From Peptostreptococcaceae bacterium (GTDB lineage Bacteria > Bacillota_A > Clostridia > Peptostreptococcales > Anaerovoracaceae): a stretch of DNA of 8,332 nt. The stretch is from NCBI GenBank assembly GCA_016650135.1, contig JAENWH010000064.1, forward strand, positions 1 through 8,332, read 5' to 3'. Each line of letters starts with the position of its first letter. The stretch's first letter is position 1. Below, piece by piece: positions 1-6,574 of the stretch. The position numbers and the translations under genes are program-made. Below the pieces are notes generated by a model. That model ran no database searches and was not told the origin of the DNA. It saw only the letters and a program-made list of their open reading frames with translations.

Positions 1-1
1 C

Positions 2-178
2 CTTGGGCTAATCAGAACGAAGCTGGAAGAAACAACGCTGACATCGATATCCCTATCAATTTTTGTAATGAACCTATTCAAGGTTTCATTATGCCCATTT
101 TTAAATTGGGCTCAAAAGTCGAAAATCAAAGTTATATTGCCGTTGAGGCAGCCTGAATTGAAACTGAAATTCGCTTGA
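2..178 (+). CDS. Transposase, C-terminal fragment (truncated by window edge)
   Basis: A frame open from the first base to TGA at 176-178 encodes 58 residues. It begins LGLIRTKLEETT, contains a hydrophobic stretch (SLSIFVMNLFK, about residues 18-28) and ends in a basic tail (LRQPELKLKFA). A mixed hydrophobic and basic C-terminus without catalytic residues is what the end of a DDE-type IS transposase usually looks like, but no DDE residue is visible here. The main support is position: the stop lies just before the terminal repeat at 186-208. A second frame (1-156) is also open but ends further from the repeat and is acidic, so I preferred this one. The family (IS4-like or IS1182-like) is a guess. 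Confidence 0.6.
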   Translation, partial: LGLIRTKLEETTLTSISLSIFVMNLFKVSLCPFLNWAQKSKIKVILPLRQPELKLKFA

Positions 179-185
179 AGGGTTC

Positions 186-208
186 TTAATCAGCAGACAC
201 TAGTTAAA
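186..208 (+). repeat. IS terminal inverted repeat, right end (IRR)
   Basis: The core TTAATCAGCAGACACTA starts at 186. Read on the minus strand it becomes TAGTGTCTGCTGATTAA, against TAGTGTCTACTGATTAA at 8196-8212. Over 23 positions there are three differences (20/23). It marks the outer right boundary of the left-hand IS. Confidence 0.8.
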
Positions 209-248
209 CGTAAACATATTTAAAAATAAATATTTCTTTAAAATAAAA

Positions 249-335
249 AGACTTAGGCAAAAGTATATAATGTATATTATGTCCAAAAAGTCTAATTTGT
301 TTAAATTTAAAACCAATATCTAGTATATTAATATA
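249..335. promoter_or_regulatory. Cluster of dyads, candidate upstream activator sites
   Basis: This stretch holds an interrupted inverted repeat AGACTT (249-254) / AAGTCT (288-293) enclosing ATAAT-GTAT-ATTAT (267-280), a perfect palindrome TTTAAATTTAAA (300-311) and a second perfect palindrome TATATTAATATA (324-335). They lie about 100-185 bp upstream of a sigma-54 promoter, the distance at which bacterial enhancer-binding proteins usually bind. AT-rich DNA produces palindromes by chance, so the role is inferred. Confidence 0.3.
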
Positions 336-430
336 GCATGTATTGCTTTTCCCAAATATTTTTTTAAAATAATCTCTTCAAAAAAGCGCGCTACCAGAGA
401 AATCTATATATAATTCTTAACTATTTTTAT

Positions 431-447
431 TTGGCATGAATTTTGCA
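431..447 (+). promoter_or_regulatory. Sigma-54 (-24/-12) promoter for the symporter operon
   Basis: The sequence TTGGCATGAATTTTGCA matches the RpoN consensus (YTGGCACG-N4-TTGCW) with one mismatch. The invariant GG (433-434) and GC (445-446) are separated by exactly 10 bases. Transcription would start near 457-459, leaving a leader of about 80 nt before the GTG start at 540. Sigma-54 promoters need an ATP-hydrolysing enhancer-binding activator. None is encoded in the window, so the operon probably depends on a regulator elsewhere in the genome. In Clostridia this class of control is common for amino-acid catabolic operons, which fits the genes downstream. Confidence 0.8.
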
Positions 448-500
448 TATTATGTATTTATAAAAATTAAATTGTTTATATAAAAGAGGTTTAAGTTGAA

Positions 501-518
501 TTTAACAATTTTGTTAAA
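501..518 (+). repeat. Palindrome in the symporter leader
   Basis: TTTAACAA-TT-TTGTTAAA is an 8-bp perfect inverted repeat with a 2-base centre. It lies between the predicted sigma-54 start and the Shine-Dalgarno sequence at 528-535. It could be an operator or a weak AU hairpin in the leader; there is no U-run suggesting termination. Confidence 0.35.
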
Positions 519-539
519 ATAATTGAAAGAGGTGATTTT

Positions 540-1916
540 GTGGATATGAAAAAAGAAGTTCCAATTGACACAGTAGAAAATGGAAGAGAAAGCTGGGGGA
601 GTAGATTTGGTTTTGTAATGGCTACTGCTGGTTTTGCAATTGGTCTAGGTAATATATGGAGATTTCCATATCTTACTGGCATGAATGGCGGCGGTGCATT
701 TCTATTAGTTTATGTTATAATATGCGCTGTAATTTGCGTTCCGTTATTTATGGCTGAAGTAAGTCTAGGACGGAAAACTCAATTAAATCCTATTTCTGGT
801 ATGCGCAAACTAACTAAAAAAGGTAGCCCTTGGGTTCTAGTTGGATGGTTTGGCTCATTTGCTGCATTATTAATTATGTCATACTATTTAATGATTATTG
901 GGTGGATATTTGCATATTTACCTAAAGTAGCATTAGGAATTTTCAAGGGAGCATCAACAACTGAAATTTCTACAGCTTATAGTTCTCTTATTTCTAATCC
1001 TACTATAGTGTTGCTGTATATGGTTCCACCGGCAGTAATTTTAGGACTAATAGTTACAAAAGGAGTAAAAGAAGGTGTGGAAAAAGCTAGTAAAATTATG
1101 ATGCCAGTTCTCTTTGTAATGTTGGTTCTGTTAGCAATACGATCAATAACATTACCCGGTGCTATAGAAGGTTTAAAATGGTATCTCATACCAGATTTTT
1201 CTAAAATTAATGGCACTACCATCCTCGCTGCACTTGGTCAAGCATTCTTTTCTGTGGGAATAGGAATGGCAGCTGCGTTCACCTATGGAAGTTATTTGAA
1301 TCCGAAAAACTCTAACATACCAGGTGACGGTGCAATCGTTGTATTTTTCGATACTTTAATTGCAATAGTGGCAGGCCTAGTAATATTCCCTGCATTATTC
1401 TCATTTGACATGGATCCAGATGCAGGTCCAGGATTGATTTTCTTAACAATGCCAAAATTATTTGGTCAACTTCCTGGTGGAAACTTATTTGGACTAGTAT
1501 TTTTCATATTGCTAATATTAGCAGCATTAAGTACTGGTGTAGGTTTTGTAGAAACTTTATCATCAACTACATCTGAATTATTTAATATTAAAAAGAAAAA
1601 ATCTGTTTGGTTAACTATAGGTATAATATTTGTGTTGGGAATACCTTCAGTTTTATCACAAGGACCTTGGTCAAATATATTAATATTAGGTAAAAATTTA
1701 TTTGATTTAACTGATTTTATTTCTGGCAATATCCTTTTGCCAGCAGGTGCTTTACTATTATCAATATACACCGCATATGTATGGAAGTTTGAAAATTATA
1801 TGAAAGATACAAACATTGGAACTAACAATTTCAAAATAGCAAAATGGTGGAAACTAAGTGTTAAATTTGTCATTCCAGTAGTTGTAGCAATTATTTTAAT
1901 AAATGGTTTAATCTAA
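540..1916 (+). CDS. Sodium-dependent amino-acid/neurotransmitter symporter (NSS/SNF family)
   Basis: This is a 458-residue integral membrane protein that should import an amino acid or amine together with Na+ (LeuT fold, about 11 helices). The TM1 signature is plain: FAIGLGNIWRFPYL (residues 32-45) followed by NGGGAFLLVY. N38 and R41 align with the Na+ ligand N27 and gate residue R30 of LeuT. TM6 (LGQAFFSVGIGMAAAFTYGSY, about 232-252) and the S331/T332 pair in TM8, equivalent to the Na2-site residues, are also present. Length is normal for bacterial members. The GTG start at 540 was chosen because AGAGGTGA (528-535) lies at ideal spacing; an ATG two codons downstream is the alternative. It is the first gene after the sigma-54 promoter and is followed after 30 bp by the cyclodeaminase-like gene. 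The substrate cannot be told from sequence. Confidence 0.93.
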   Translation: MDMKKEVPIDTVENGRESWGSRFGFVMATAGFAIGLGNIWRFPYLTGMNGGGAFLLVYVIICAVICVPLFMAEVSLGRKTQLNPISGMRKLTKKGSPWVLVGWFGSFAALLIMSYYLMIIGWIFAYLPKVALGIFKGASTTEISTAYSSLISNPTIVLLYMVPPAVILGLIVTKGVKEGVEKASKIMMPVLFVMLVLLAIRSITLPGAIEGLKWYLIPDFSKINGTTILAALGQAFFSVGIGMAAAFTYGSYLNPKNSNIPGDGAIVVFFDTLIAIVAGLVIFPALFSFDMDPDAGPGLIFLTMPKLFGQLPGGNLFGLVFFILLILAALSTGVGFVETLSSTTSELFNIKKKKSVWLTIGIIFVLGIPSVLSQGPWSNILILGKNLFDLTDFISGNILLPAGALLLSIYTAYVWKFENYMKDTNIGTNNFKIAKWWKLSVKFVIPVVVAIILINGLI

Positions 1917-1946
1917 TAATATTATTAAATAAGAGGAGGAATTAAA

Positions 1947-2969
1947 ATGAAATTTACAGAGGATCACAATTGGGTACAGGGAAAACTAAATATAGGAAAG
2001 GAAATATTATATCTTACGAAAGACGATGTGTTAAAAACTAAACTTTCAAAAGTTGATATTCTTGCCCTTACAAAAGATACGTTAATCGCTCATGGAAACA
2101 AGGATTATGAAATGCCAGCAAAAATTGGTGTCCATCCTTATAAAGAAGTGTTTTTCCACGCTATGCCAGCATATGTACCATCAAAGAAAGCAATTGGAAT
2201 GAAATGGATAGAATGCTATCCAAACAATCCGAAAAAATTCAATTTGCCTCAAACAACAGGATTACTATTGTTAAACGATATTCAATCAGGCTGTCCAATA
2301 GCTATAATGGACTCAACTTGGATTACAGCGATGAGAACACCTGCTGTTACAGTGTTAGCTGCTGGCACATTACACCCAGACGCAGAAACGTTTGGAATGT
2401 TCGGTTGCGGTATTCAAGGAATAGAGCATGTTAAATTTATTGTAGAGACTTTAAAAAAATTAAAGAAAATATATATTTATGATACAAGAGAAGAAGCCAT
2501 GGATAAATTAATCAAAGAAGTACAACCTATGATTAATGTTGAAATTGTCAAAGGTGAAAATCCAGAAGAAGTAGCAAAAAGCTGTGAAGTTTTAAGTTCT
2601 GCAACAATGATAACTAAGGACACTCTTTCTATCGTAAAAAATGAATGGGTTGGTAAAGGTCAAACTATTTTACCTTGTGATTTAAATACATTTTGGGATC
2701 CTAAAATATCTCAAATTGCTGACAAATATATCGTAGATAGTATTGAGGAACACGAACTCTTTGCAAACATGGGTTACTTCCCAGATGGACTCCCAATTAT
2801 CGCTTGTGAAACAGGAGAAATGCTTGCAGGAATCAAAAAAGGGAGAGAAAATAAAGATGAATTAATTGTATGCAGTAATATAGGCATGGCTGTTTGTGAT
2901 GTAGTTGTTGGTAGAGAAATATTTGATAAAGCTTTAGAAAACAAAATTGGTACTATACTACCGCTATAG
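1947..2969 (+). CDS. Ornithine cyclodeaminase / mu-crystallin family protein
   Basis: A 340-residue cytoplasmic NAD(P)-binding enzyme. Characterised members deaminate and cyclise ornithine to proline, or act as alanine, imine or opine dehydrogenases. Recognisable parts are K86 in GMKW (the catalytic lysine region), R130 in MRTPAVT (the conserved substrate-carboxylate arginine), the Rossmann loop GMFGCGIQG (150-158) and an acidic D179 ending the second strand (YIYD), which favours NAD(H). The usual loop before the active-site aspartate (N-x-I-G-x-x-x-P-x-x-R-E-L) is replaced by ILPCDLNTFWDPK, with D245 possibly in the catalytic position. The true substrate may therefore not be ornithine. A GAGGAGGA ribosome binding site (1933-1940) precedes the ATG. 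It lies 30 bp after the symporter, so the two form an operon, probably importing and then breaking down the same compound. Confidence 0.85.
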   Translation: MKFTEDHNWVQGKLNIGKEILYLTKDDVLKTKLSKVDILALTKDTLIAHGNKDYEMPAKIGVHPYKEVFFHAMPAYVPSKKAIGMKWIECYPNNPKKFNLPQTTGLLLLNDIQSGCPIAIMDSTWITAMRTPAVTVLAAGTLHPDAETFGMFGCGIQGIEHVKFIVETLKKLKKIYIYDTREEAMDKLIKEVQPMINVEIVKGENPEEVAKSCEVLSSATMITKDTLSIVKNEWVGKGQTILPCDLNTFWDPKISQIADKYIVDSIEEHELFANMGYFPDGLPIIACETGEMLAGIKKGRENKDELIVCSNIGMAVCDVVVGREIFDKALENKIGTILPL

Positions 2970-2983
2970 ATTAAAACTATGCA

Positions 2984-3016
2984 ATTTAAGGAGCGGTTAT
3001 TAACTGCTCCTTAAAT
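2984..3016 (+). terminator. Strong hairpin closing the symporter-cyclodeaminase operon
   Basis: ATTTAAGGAGC (2984-2994) pairs perfectly over 11 bp with GCTCCTTAAAT (3006-3016). The loop can extend the helix further (GGTTA/TAACT with one G-T pair). It lies 15 bp after the cyclodeaminase stop. There is no clean U-tract after the full stem, so it may act as a 3' stabiliser or a weak rather than strong intrinsic terminator. It separates the AT-rich operon from the more GC-rich one. Confidence 0.6.
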
Positions 3017-3134
3017 ATAGTTATATACATTTGGTTGTGTTTTATTCCTTTTGATAATTCGAAAAAATAATACGCAAATGATTTTAACCCTATTTGTCTT
3101 ATTATCGTAAAATGTATTTAAGGAGATATTTATT

Positions 3135-3458
3135 ATGGAAAACAAGATTCAGAAATTGTATCGTACTGACTGTGCAACCATGCTAATTATTCTAACGGTA
3201 TTTGGGATACTTCTCGCCTTTATAACATTAAATGTAGTCCCTCTAACGTCTGATGTGGCTAGCAAAGGCCTAATCATGGGCGCGGCTGCCCTCGTGGCAG
3301 TTTTTGGAACCGCTTCATCTTTTGCTGTGCTCATACACCTTAAAAAGAGCAAGCGACAGATTTATGTTGAGGATTTATGTAACGGCCACAAAGAGAAAAG
3401 CGTTGAAAAAGGGCAGAGCTTTAAGAAAATTGGTGAAGAGACTGAAGTCTTTGTATGA
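3135..3458 (+). CDS. Small two-helix membrane protein (first gene of permease operon)
   Basis: This 107-residue protein is not recognised. It has two hydrophobic segments, about residues 13-33 (ATMLIILTVFGILLAF core) and 45-69 (GLIMGAAALVAVF core), joined by a short loop. A charged lysine- and glutamate-rich C-terminal tail (70-107) is probably cytoplasmic. The ATG is preceded by AAGGAGAT at good spacing. It heads a co-directional set with two more small membrane proteins and an APC permease, so a role as accessory or regulatory subunit of that transporter is a reasonable guess. Its layout (two helices, then a charged tail) resembles the next gene, hinting at distant paralogy. I see no convincing promoter in the 118 bp before it. 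Confidence 0.75.
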   Translation: MENKIQKLYRTDCATMLIILTVFGILLAFITLNVVPLTSDVASKGLIMGAAALVAVFGTASSFAVLIHLKKSKRQIYVEDLCNGHKEKSVEKGQSFKKIGEETEVFV

Positions 3459-3531
3459 CTGGCTGATTTATTATAATGATTCAAGCACTCATTTTACATG
3501 TCGGATTTTAAACTACATGGGGGTAAATTTC

Positions 3532-3825
3532 GTGGATGTAACAGAAAAAAATAAAAAAAAGAAAAGCTTGTGGGGTGAATTGATGGATTCAATATTTATC
3601 ATGATCCTTTGCTTTGCGACACTTTTAACAGCTATGCTGATGGCCTCGAAACTTGACAGGGAGATGAATTATGTTATAGATTTCAAGACCCTAGGTGTTG
3701 TGGTTGCAGGACTAGTCACTTATTTGGTCTATGTGCTTTATAATTCGGATAAAGAATTGAAAGAAATGATTCACCAGTTATATCAAGATAAAGATGTGAC
3801 AGATATTGAGAAAAAGGAGGCGTAA
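3532..3825 (+). CDS. Small two-helix membrane protein (second gene of permease operon)
   Basis: This 97-residue protein is not recognised. A lysine-rich N-terminus (KNKKKK) is followed by hydrophobic segments at about 19-39 and 52-70, then a charged helix (DKELKEMIHQLYQDKD). The frame is open from 3304, but that upstream part overlaps the preceding gene. I chose GTG at 3532 because a G-rich Shine-Dalgarno (GGGGGT, 3519-3524) is correctly placed; ATG at 3517 is the alternative. The positive-inside rule would put the lysine-rich N-terminus in the cytoplasm. The last codons contain the AAAAAGGAGG ribosome binding site of the next small gene, so translation is tightly linked. Confidence 0.75.
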   Translation: MDVTEKNKKKKSLWGELMDSIFIMILCFATLLTAMLMASKLDREMNYVIDFKTLGVVVAGLVTYLVYVLYNSDKELKEMIHQLYQDKDVTDIEKKEA

Positions 3826-3829
3826 ATCG

Positions 3830-3970
3830 ATGAGTTTTTGGAGCATTATGAATTATGTCGCATGGGGATTATGTGCCGTCTTTGCCTATCTAATCCTTTC
3901 TGATTTTATCAAAGTCGAAATTCAGCGAAAGAGTAAAGAAAAATATAATAGAATGAAGGGCGGTTATTGA
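3830..3970 (+). CDS. 46-residue single-helix membrane protein
   Basis: This very short gene is easily missed. It runs from ATG at 3830 to TGA at 3968-3970, with AAAAAGGAGG at 3811-3820 in front. The protein starts MSFWSIMNYVAWGLC, forms one transmembrane helix (about residues 7-25) and ends in a basic tail (QRKSKEKYNRMKGGY). Its stop is one base from the permease ATG at 3972, and its tail codons hold the permease's GGGCGG ribosome binding site, so the two are translationally coupled. A single-helix microprotein coupled to a transporter suggests a small transporter subunit. That is an inference from layout; I do not recognise the family. Confidence 0.75.
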   Translation: MSFWSIMNYVAWGLCAVFAYLILSDFIKVEIQRKSKEKYNRMKGGY

Positions 3971-3971
3971 G

Positions 3972-5372
3972 ATGGAGAATCAACCTGATATAAAAGAATC
4001 AAATACGACCGCATCGAATTCCCACTTGTCCAAGGTGCTTGGGCCTATGCATATCTGGGCACTCGGTGTCGGAATCGTCCTTGTCGGACAGTTTATGGGT
4101 TGGAATTTCACAATTGTTAAGGGTGGTTCGCTCGGGTCGATAATTGCCTGTTGGGTGATTGGCATTATGTATATCTCACTGATTATGTTAAATACGGAAA
4201 TGGGCTCAGTAATGCCTGAAGCGGGCGGACAGTACACGATGGGCAAATATCTGTTGGGACCTTTGGCAGCCTTTAATATTGGTATGATGCTGGTTTTCGA
4301 ATATGTCATGCTGTCAGCCGCTGATGCTCTCGTAGTCGGCGAGATACTGAAGACAATCAGTCCGGATATACAGTCACTCCCATACATCATCTTGAGTATC
4401 CTGTTTCTGACCTGGTTAAACTACCGTGGGGTACACGCTACACTCAACCTTAATATCATCCTTACGGGCATTGCATTTATGACCATTATTGTCCTTTTAT
4501 TCAGCACAAAATTCTATTCGCCTTCAGAAAGCGTGATTCAGCTTGAAAAGATGACGAATGGACTGCCTTATGGATGGATTGGAATTATAGGCGCTTTCCA
4601 GTTTGGCTGCTGGTTCTACCTCGGGATTGAAGGTACGGCCATGGCGGCAGAAGAGTGTCGCTCCACGGGTCGGTCTCTTCCGGTTGGTGCTGTCGCAGGA
4701 CTCATCACCCTTATTATTGGTGCGACGATTACATGGTACGTCAGCTCCGGTCTGGTCCCTGCAGATATCCTCTCCAAATCGACTTATCCTCTTTTTGATG
4801 CTGCAATTGCTACGGGAAAGCCAATTGTTATACAGCTGCTCTTTCTGGGCACAATCCTTGCTTGTCTTGCAAGTGCCAATGGCTGCATTGCCGACTCGAG
4901 CCGTGCGTGGTACGCAATGTCACGGGACACTCTCATTCCGGAAACATTTTCAGCGATCCATCCGAAATACAAGACACCATACCGTGCCATTCTATTCCTG
5001 ATGCCGATATCCCTGGCTTTTGGCTTTACAGGGCTTCTAGACCAAGTCATAACATTTTCCATTTTCTCGGCGCTACTGGTTTATCTATTTACGGCTTATA
5101 TGATGTTTAAGTTCCGTCGCATGTACCCGTTAGGCGCAATAGAACGAGGTTACTTAGCGCCATGGCACCCGTTCCCAGCGGTGATTGTACTTGTGCTTGT
5201 GGGGGCAACCCTCTTTGGTATGTACTTTGGTTATTCGATCAATCTTTTGTCTGGCTTTGCTTTCTATCTGCTTGCATCCTTTTGGTTTGTTTTTCACCGT
5301 TCGAAATCACTTGACATGTCATGCTTTATTGCACATGGAGCTTCGTATTGGCCAAGGCCGAAAGGATATTGA
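3972..5372 (+). CDS. APC-superfamily permease (ethanolamine/amino-acid permease-like)
   Basis: A 466-residue, roughly 12-helix transporter of the amino acid-polyamine-organocation superfamily. TM1 spans about 23-46 (GPMHIWALGVGIVLVG). MPEAGGQY (81-88) follows TM2, as is typical. The TM6 region has FYLGIEGTAMAAEE (215-228), close to the AIEG-x-AAEE motif of ethanolamine and related permeases, and SSRAWYAMSRD (309-319) is the usual loop after TM8. Length is normal and the C-terminus (WPRPKGY) looks natural. It is the last of four co-directional genes, one base after the 46-aa protein. Base composition and codon use are clearly more GC-rich than in the symporter operon, suggesting separate acquisition. 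The substrate is probably an amine or amino acid; ethanolamine is only a family-based suggestion. Confidence 0.88.
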   Translation: MENQPDIKESNTTASNSHLSKVLGPMHIWALGVGIVLVGQFMGWNFTIVKGGSLGSIIACWVIGIMYISLIMLNTEMGSVMPEAGGQYTMGKYLLGPLAAFNIGMMLVFEYVMLSAADALVVGEILKTISPDIQSLPYIILSILFLTWLNYRGVHATLNLNIILTGIAFMTIIVLLFSTKFYSPSESVIQLEKMTNGLPYGWIGIIGAFQFGCWFYLGIEGTAMAAEECRSTGRSLPVGAVAGLITLIIGATITWYVSSGLVPADILSKSTYPLFDAAIATGKPIVIQLLFLGTILACLASANGCIADSSRAWYAMSRDTLIPETFSAIHPKYKTPYRAILFLMPISLAFGFTGLLDQVITFSIFSALLVYLFTAYMMFKFRRMYPLGAIERGYLAPWHPFPAVIVLVLVGATLFGMYFGYSINLLSGFAFYLLASFWFVFHRSKSLDMSCFIAHGASYWPRPKGY

Positions 5373-5525
5373 AACGATTTTTGTTGTATCACTGACGCTG
5401 TTGAAAAGGTTGCTTACATGCGATTGTACGATGCGAACTTATTGATTCTTAAATTCCTGAGAAGTTATATTGTTAAGGTTTCGGGATGCAATATGCAAAC
5501 GGATAGGGTTGCTGCCGGACATTAG
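5373..5525 (+). pseudogene. Possible decayed coding remnant after the permease
   Basis: After the permease stop (TGA 5370-5372) the same frame stays open for 50 codons to TAG at 5523-5525. Base composition is still like the permease, and an internal ATG at 5418 has a weak AAAAGG upstream. The peptide (for example YMRLYDANLL) matches nothing I recognise. It may be the remnant of a further operon gene that has been lost; a chance open frame is equally possible. A run of nine T follows at 5526-5534 without an obvious stem. Confidence 0.22.
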
Positions 5526-5677
5526 TTTTTTTTTGAGCTTTGAGCCCTAGGAAATAATACTGTCTGCTTTTGGAAATCAAAGATCATAATAAGGCAAAAT
5601 AATTTTCGCCCAAAATCAAATATATGATGTGACACAGCCTAAATTTTCATTCTTGATATCCCTCAAAAAATTCAATT

Positions 5678-5710
5678 TAAAGGCTAAATCTCAACAATTT
5701 AGCCTTTATT
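5678..5710 (+). terminator. Intrinsic terminator downstream of the permease operon
   Basis: TAAAGGCTAAAT (5678-5689) pairs perfectly over 12 bp with ATTTAGCCTTTA (5697-5708) around a 7-base loop (CTCAACA). T-rich sequence (TTTATTTCCTTT) lies on the right and A-rich sequence (CAAAAAATT) on the left, so it could work in both directions. It is the first strong hairpin after the permease operon. Confidence 0.7.
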
Positions 5711-6277
5711 TCCTTTGCGGGTCCAATATAAGAGCTAATCGACCTGCAATACAATTAACAAGATTAAAGAAAGCAAACGCAAAGTATCTTCATTTAGAAA
5801 TATTCGTTCATAATATAAATAGAACACAAGATTTTGTGAGAAAATTACAGAAAGACAATTTTGTGCGACTAGAACTTTTTTTAATAAGGCGCTGGTAAAA
5901 ATAATGTGGAAATAATGCTTCAGAGGAAGTGGAACGTTAAGTATAGTTTTATTCAGCTCATTTCGCCAAGGATAAAGAGATTAATTTTTGTGGTAGTTTT
6001 CTCCAAAGCCATATGAAGTCTAAAAGTAGAATGCTTATTAGGAGCGATGAGCTACTAAACTTCTAAGACAACTTCTAAGACTCTTTAAAAAAACCGCATT
6101 ATTTGCAACTAAAGGATGCTAGACTTTCAATGCTGAAAACGATATAAAACGTTGAAATTACAATGCATTTGACAGTACTAGGCAACATGGGATGATACTG
6201 AATGAAGCTATAAAATTAGACTTAGGATCTAGTGGACGACCGAGGAAGTTTCAAGTCACTTTGCGTATATCATTATT
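5711..6277. other. Gene-poor stretch with decayed reading-frame scraps
   Basis: No intact gene is supported. A frame from GTG 5629 to 5898 runs through the terminator hairpin, has no ribosome binding site and is probably not expressed. Further right, short protein-like fragments appear on the plus strand and are broken by stops: one running into KSKSRMLIRSDELLNF (to about 6064), one around DSLKKPHYLQLKDARL (about 6081-6150) and one with QHGMILNEAIKLDLG then GRPRKF (about 6183-6255). They may be remains of one or more frameshifted genes, possibly of mobile origin. I cannot name them. Confidence 0.3.
6058..6081 (+). repeat. Tandem 12-bp direct repeat
   Basis: AACTTCTAAGAC occurs twice back to back without mismatch, inside the gene-poor region. 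This could be a slippage duplication or a pair of binding sites; nothing else identifies a role. Confidence 0.6.
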
Positions 6278-6309
6278 AAAAAAGGTTGATTATTCAGCTT
6301 TTTTTTTGT
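6278..6309 (+). terminator. Possible intrinsic terminator with long T-run
   Basis: AAAAAAG-G-TTGA pairs with TCAG-CTTTTTT around a TTAT loop (one bulged G, one G-T pair), ending in a run of nine T. The stem is mostly A-T but the U-tract is strong. It would end a transcript coming from the decayed region to its left. Confidence 0.4.
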
Positions 6310-6574
6310 TTTCGGGGAATTACTGGATAAGCAATTAAAGTATTCAGGGATTTGCCATGAACTAGGACCTTTTGTATTATAAGCAGACATCCTTAAAAAT
6401 TCTTTATTTACTCGCTACAAGTTGCCTAGTGGTTTTCAAAATGTCTTTATAAATCCCGCCAAAATATTGAAATTTGTCGGAAGATTTTCAAACCTTTCAT
6501 TATAATTATATTTATTACCATTAAAATAACAAAATATAAAACAAATCAATATTTGACTACGAACCTACTAATAA
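6310..6574. other. AT-rich intergenic DNA, no feature seen
   Basis: No gene with a plausible ribosome binding site and no clear repeat was found on either strand. A 44-codon minus-strand frame starting with ATG near 6390 was considered but has little support. Confidence 0.4.

Larger units (their letters stand above)
1..208 (+). mobile_element. Right end of an insertion sequence (left-flanking copy)
   Basis: The window opens inside an IS. Its transposase reading frame stops at 178 and, 7 bases later, a 23-bp terminal inverted repeat occupies 186-208. That repeat is the reverse complement, at 20 of 23 positions, of the sequence at 8190-8212, where a second IS begins and interrupts the integrase gene. 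A stop codon only a few bases before the terminal repeat is usual for compact IS. Both copies point rightward. The IS family cannot be assigned from what is visible. The boundary at 208 is inferred from the repeat, and no target duplication can be checked because the left end lies outside the window. Confidence 0.75.

Noticed and set aside
1..156. Open frame of 51 codons ending at 154-156, alternative to the transposase frame
   Set aside because: It is acidic, unlike a transposase tail, and ends 29 bp from the terminal repeat. The frame ending at 178 fits the IS better.
3051..3073. TTGATA and TAATAC as a promoter for the small-gene and permease operon
   Set aside because: The spacing is only 11 bp, too short for a sigma-A promoter.
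3304..3531. Long upstream extension of the second small membrane protein
   Set aside because: It overlaps the first small gene in another frame, whereas a well-placed ribosome binding site supports the GTG at 3532.
4603..5445. Several overlapping plus- and minus-strand frames within the permease
   Set aside because: They are shadows of the permease gene in its GC-richer DNA, without their own start signals.
5370..5525. TGA at the permease end as a selenocysteine or readthrough codon, since the frame stays open 50 more codons
   Set aside because: The permease ends at its expected length, the extension is not membrane-like, and I saw no convincing hairpin directly after the TGA.
5629..5898. 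89-codon plus-strand frame starting with GTG
   Set aside because: It has no ribosome binding site, runs straight through a 12-bp terminator hairpin and has no recognisable protein features.
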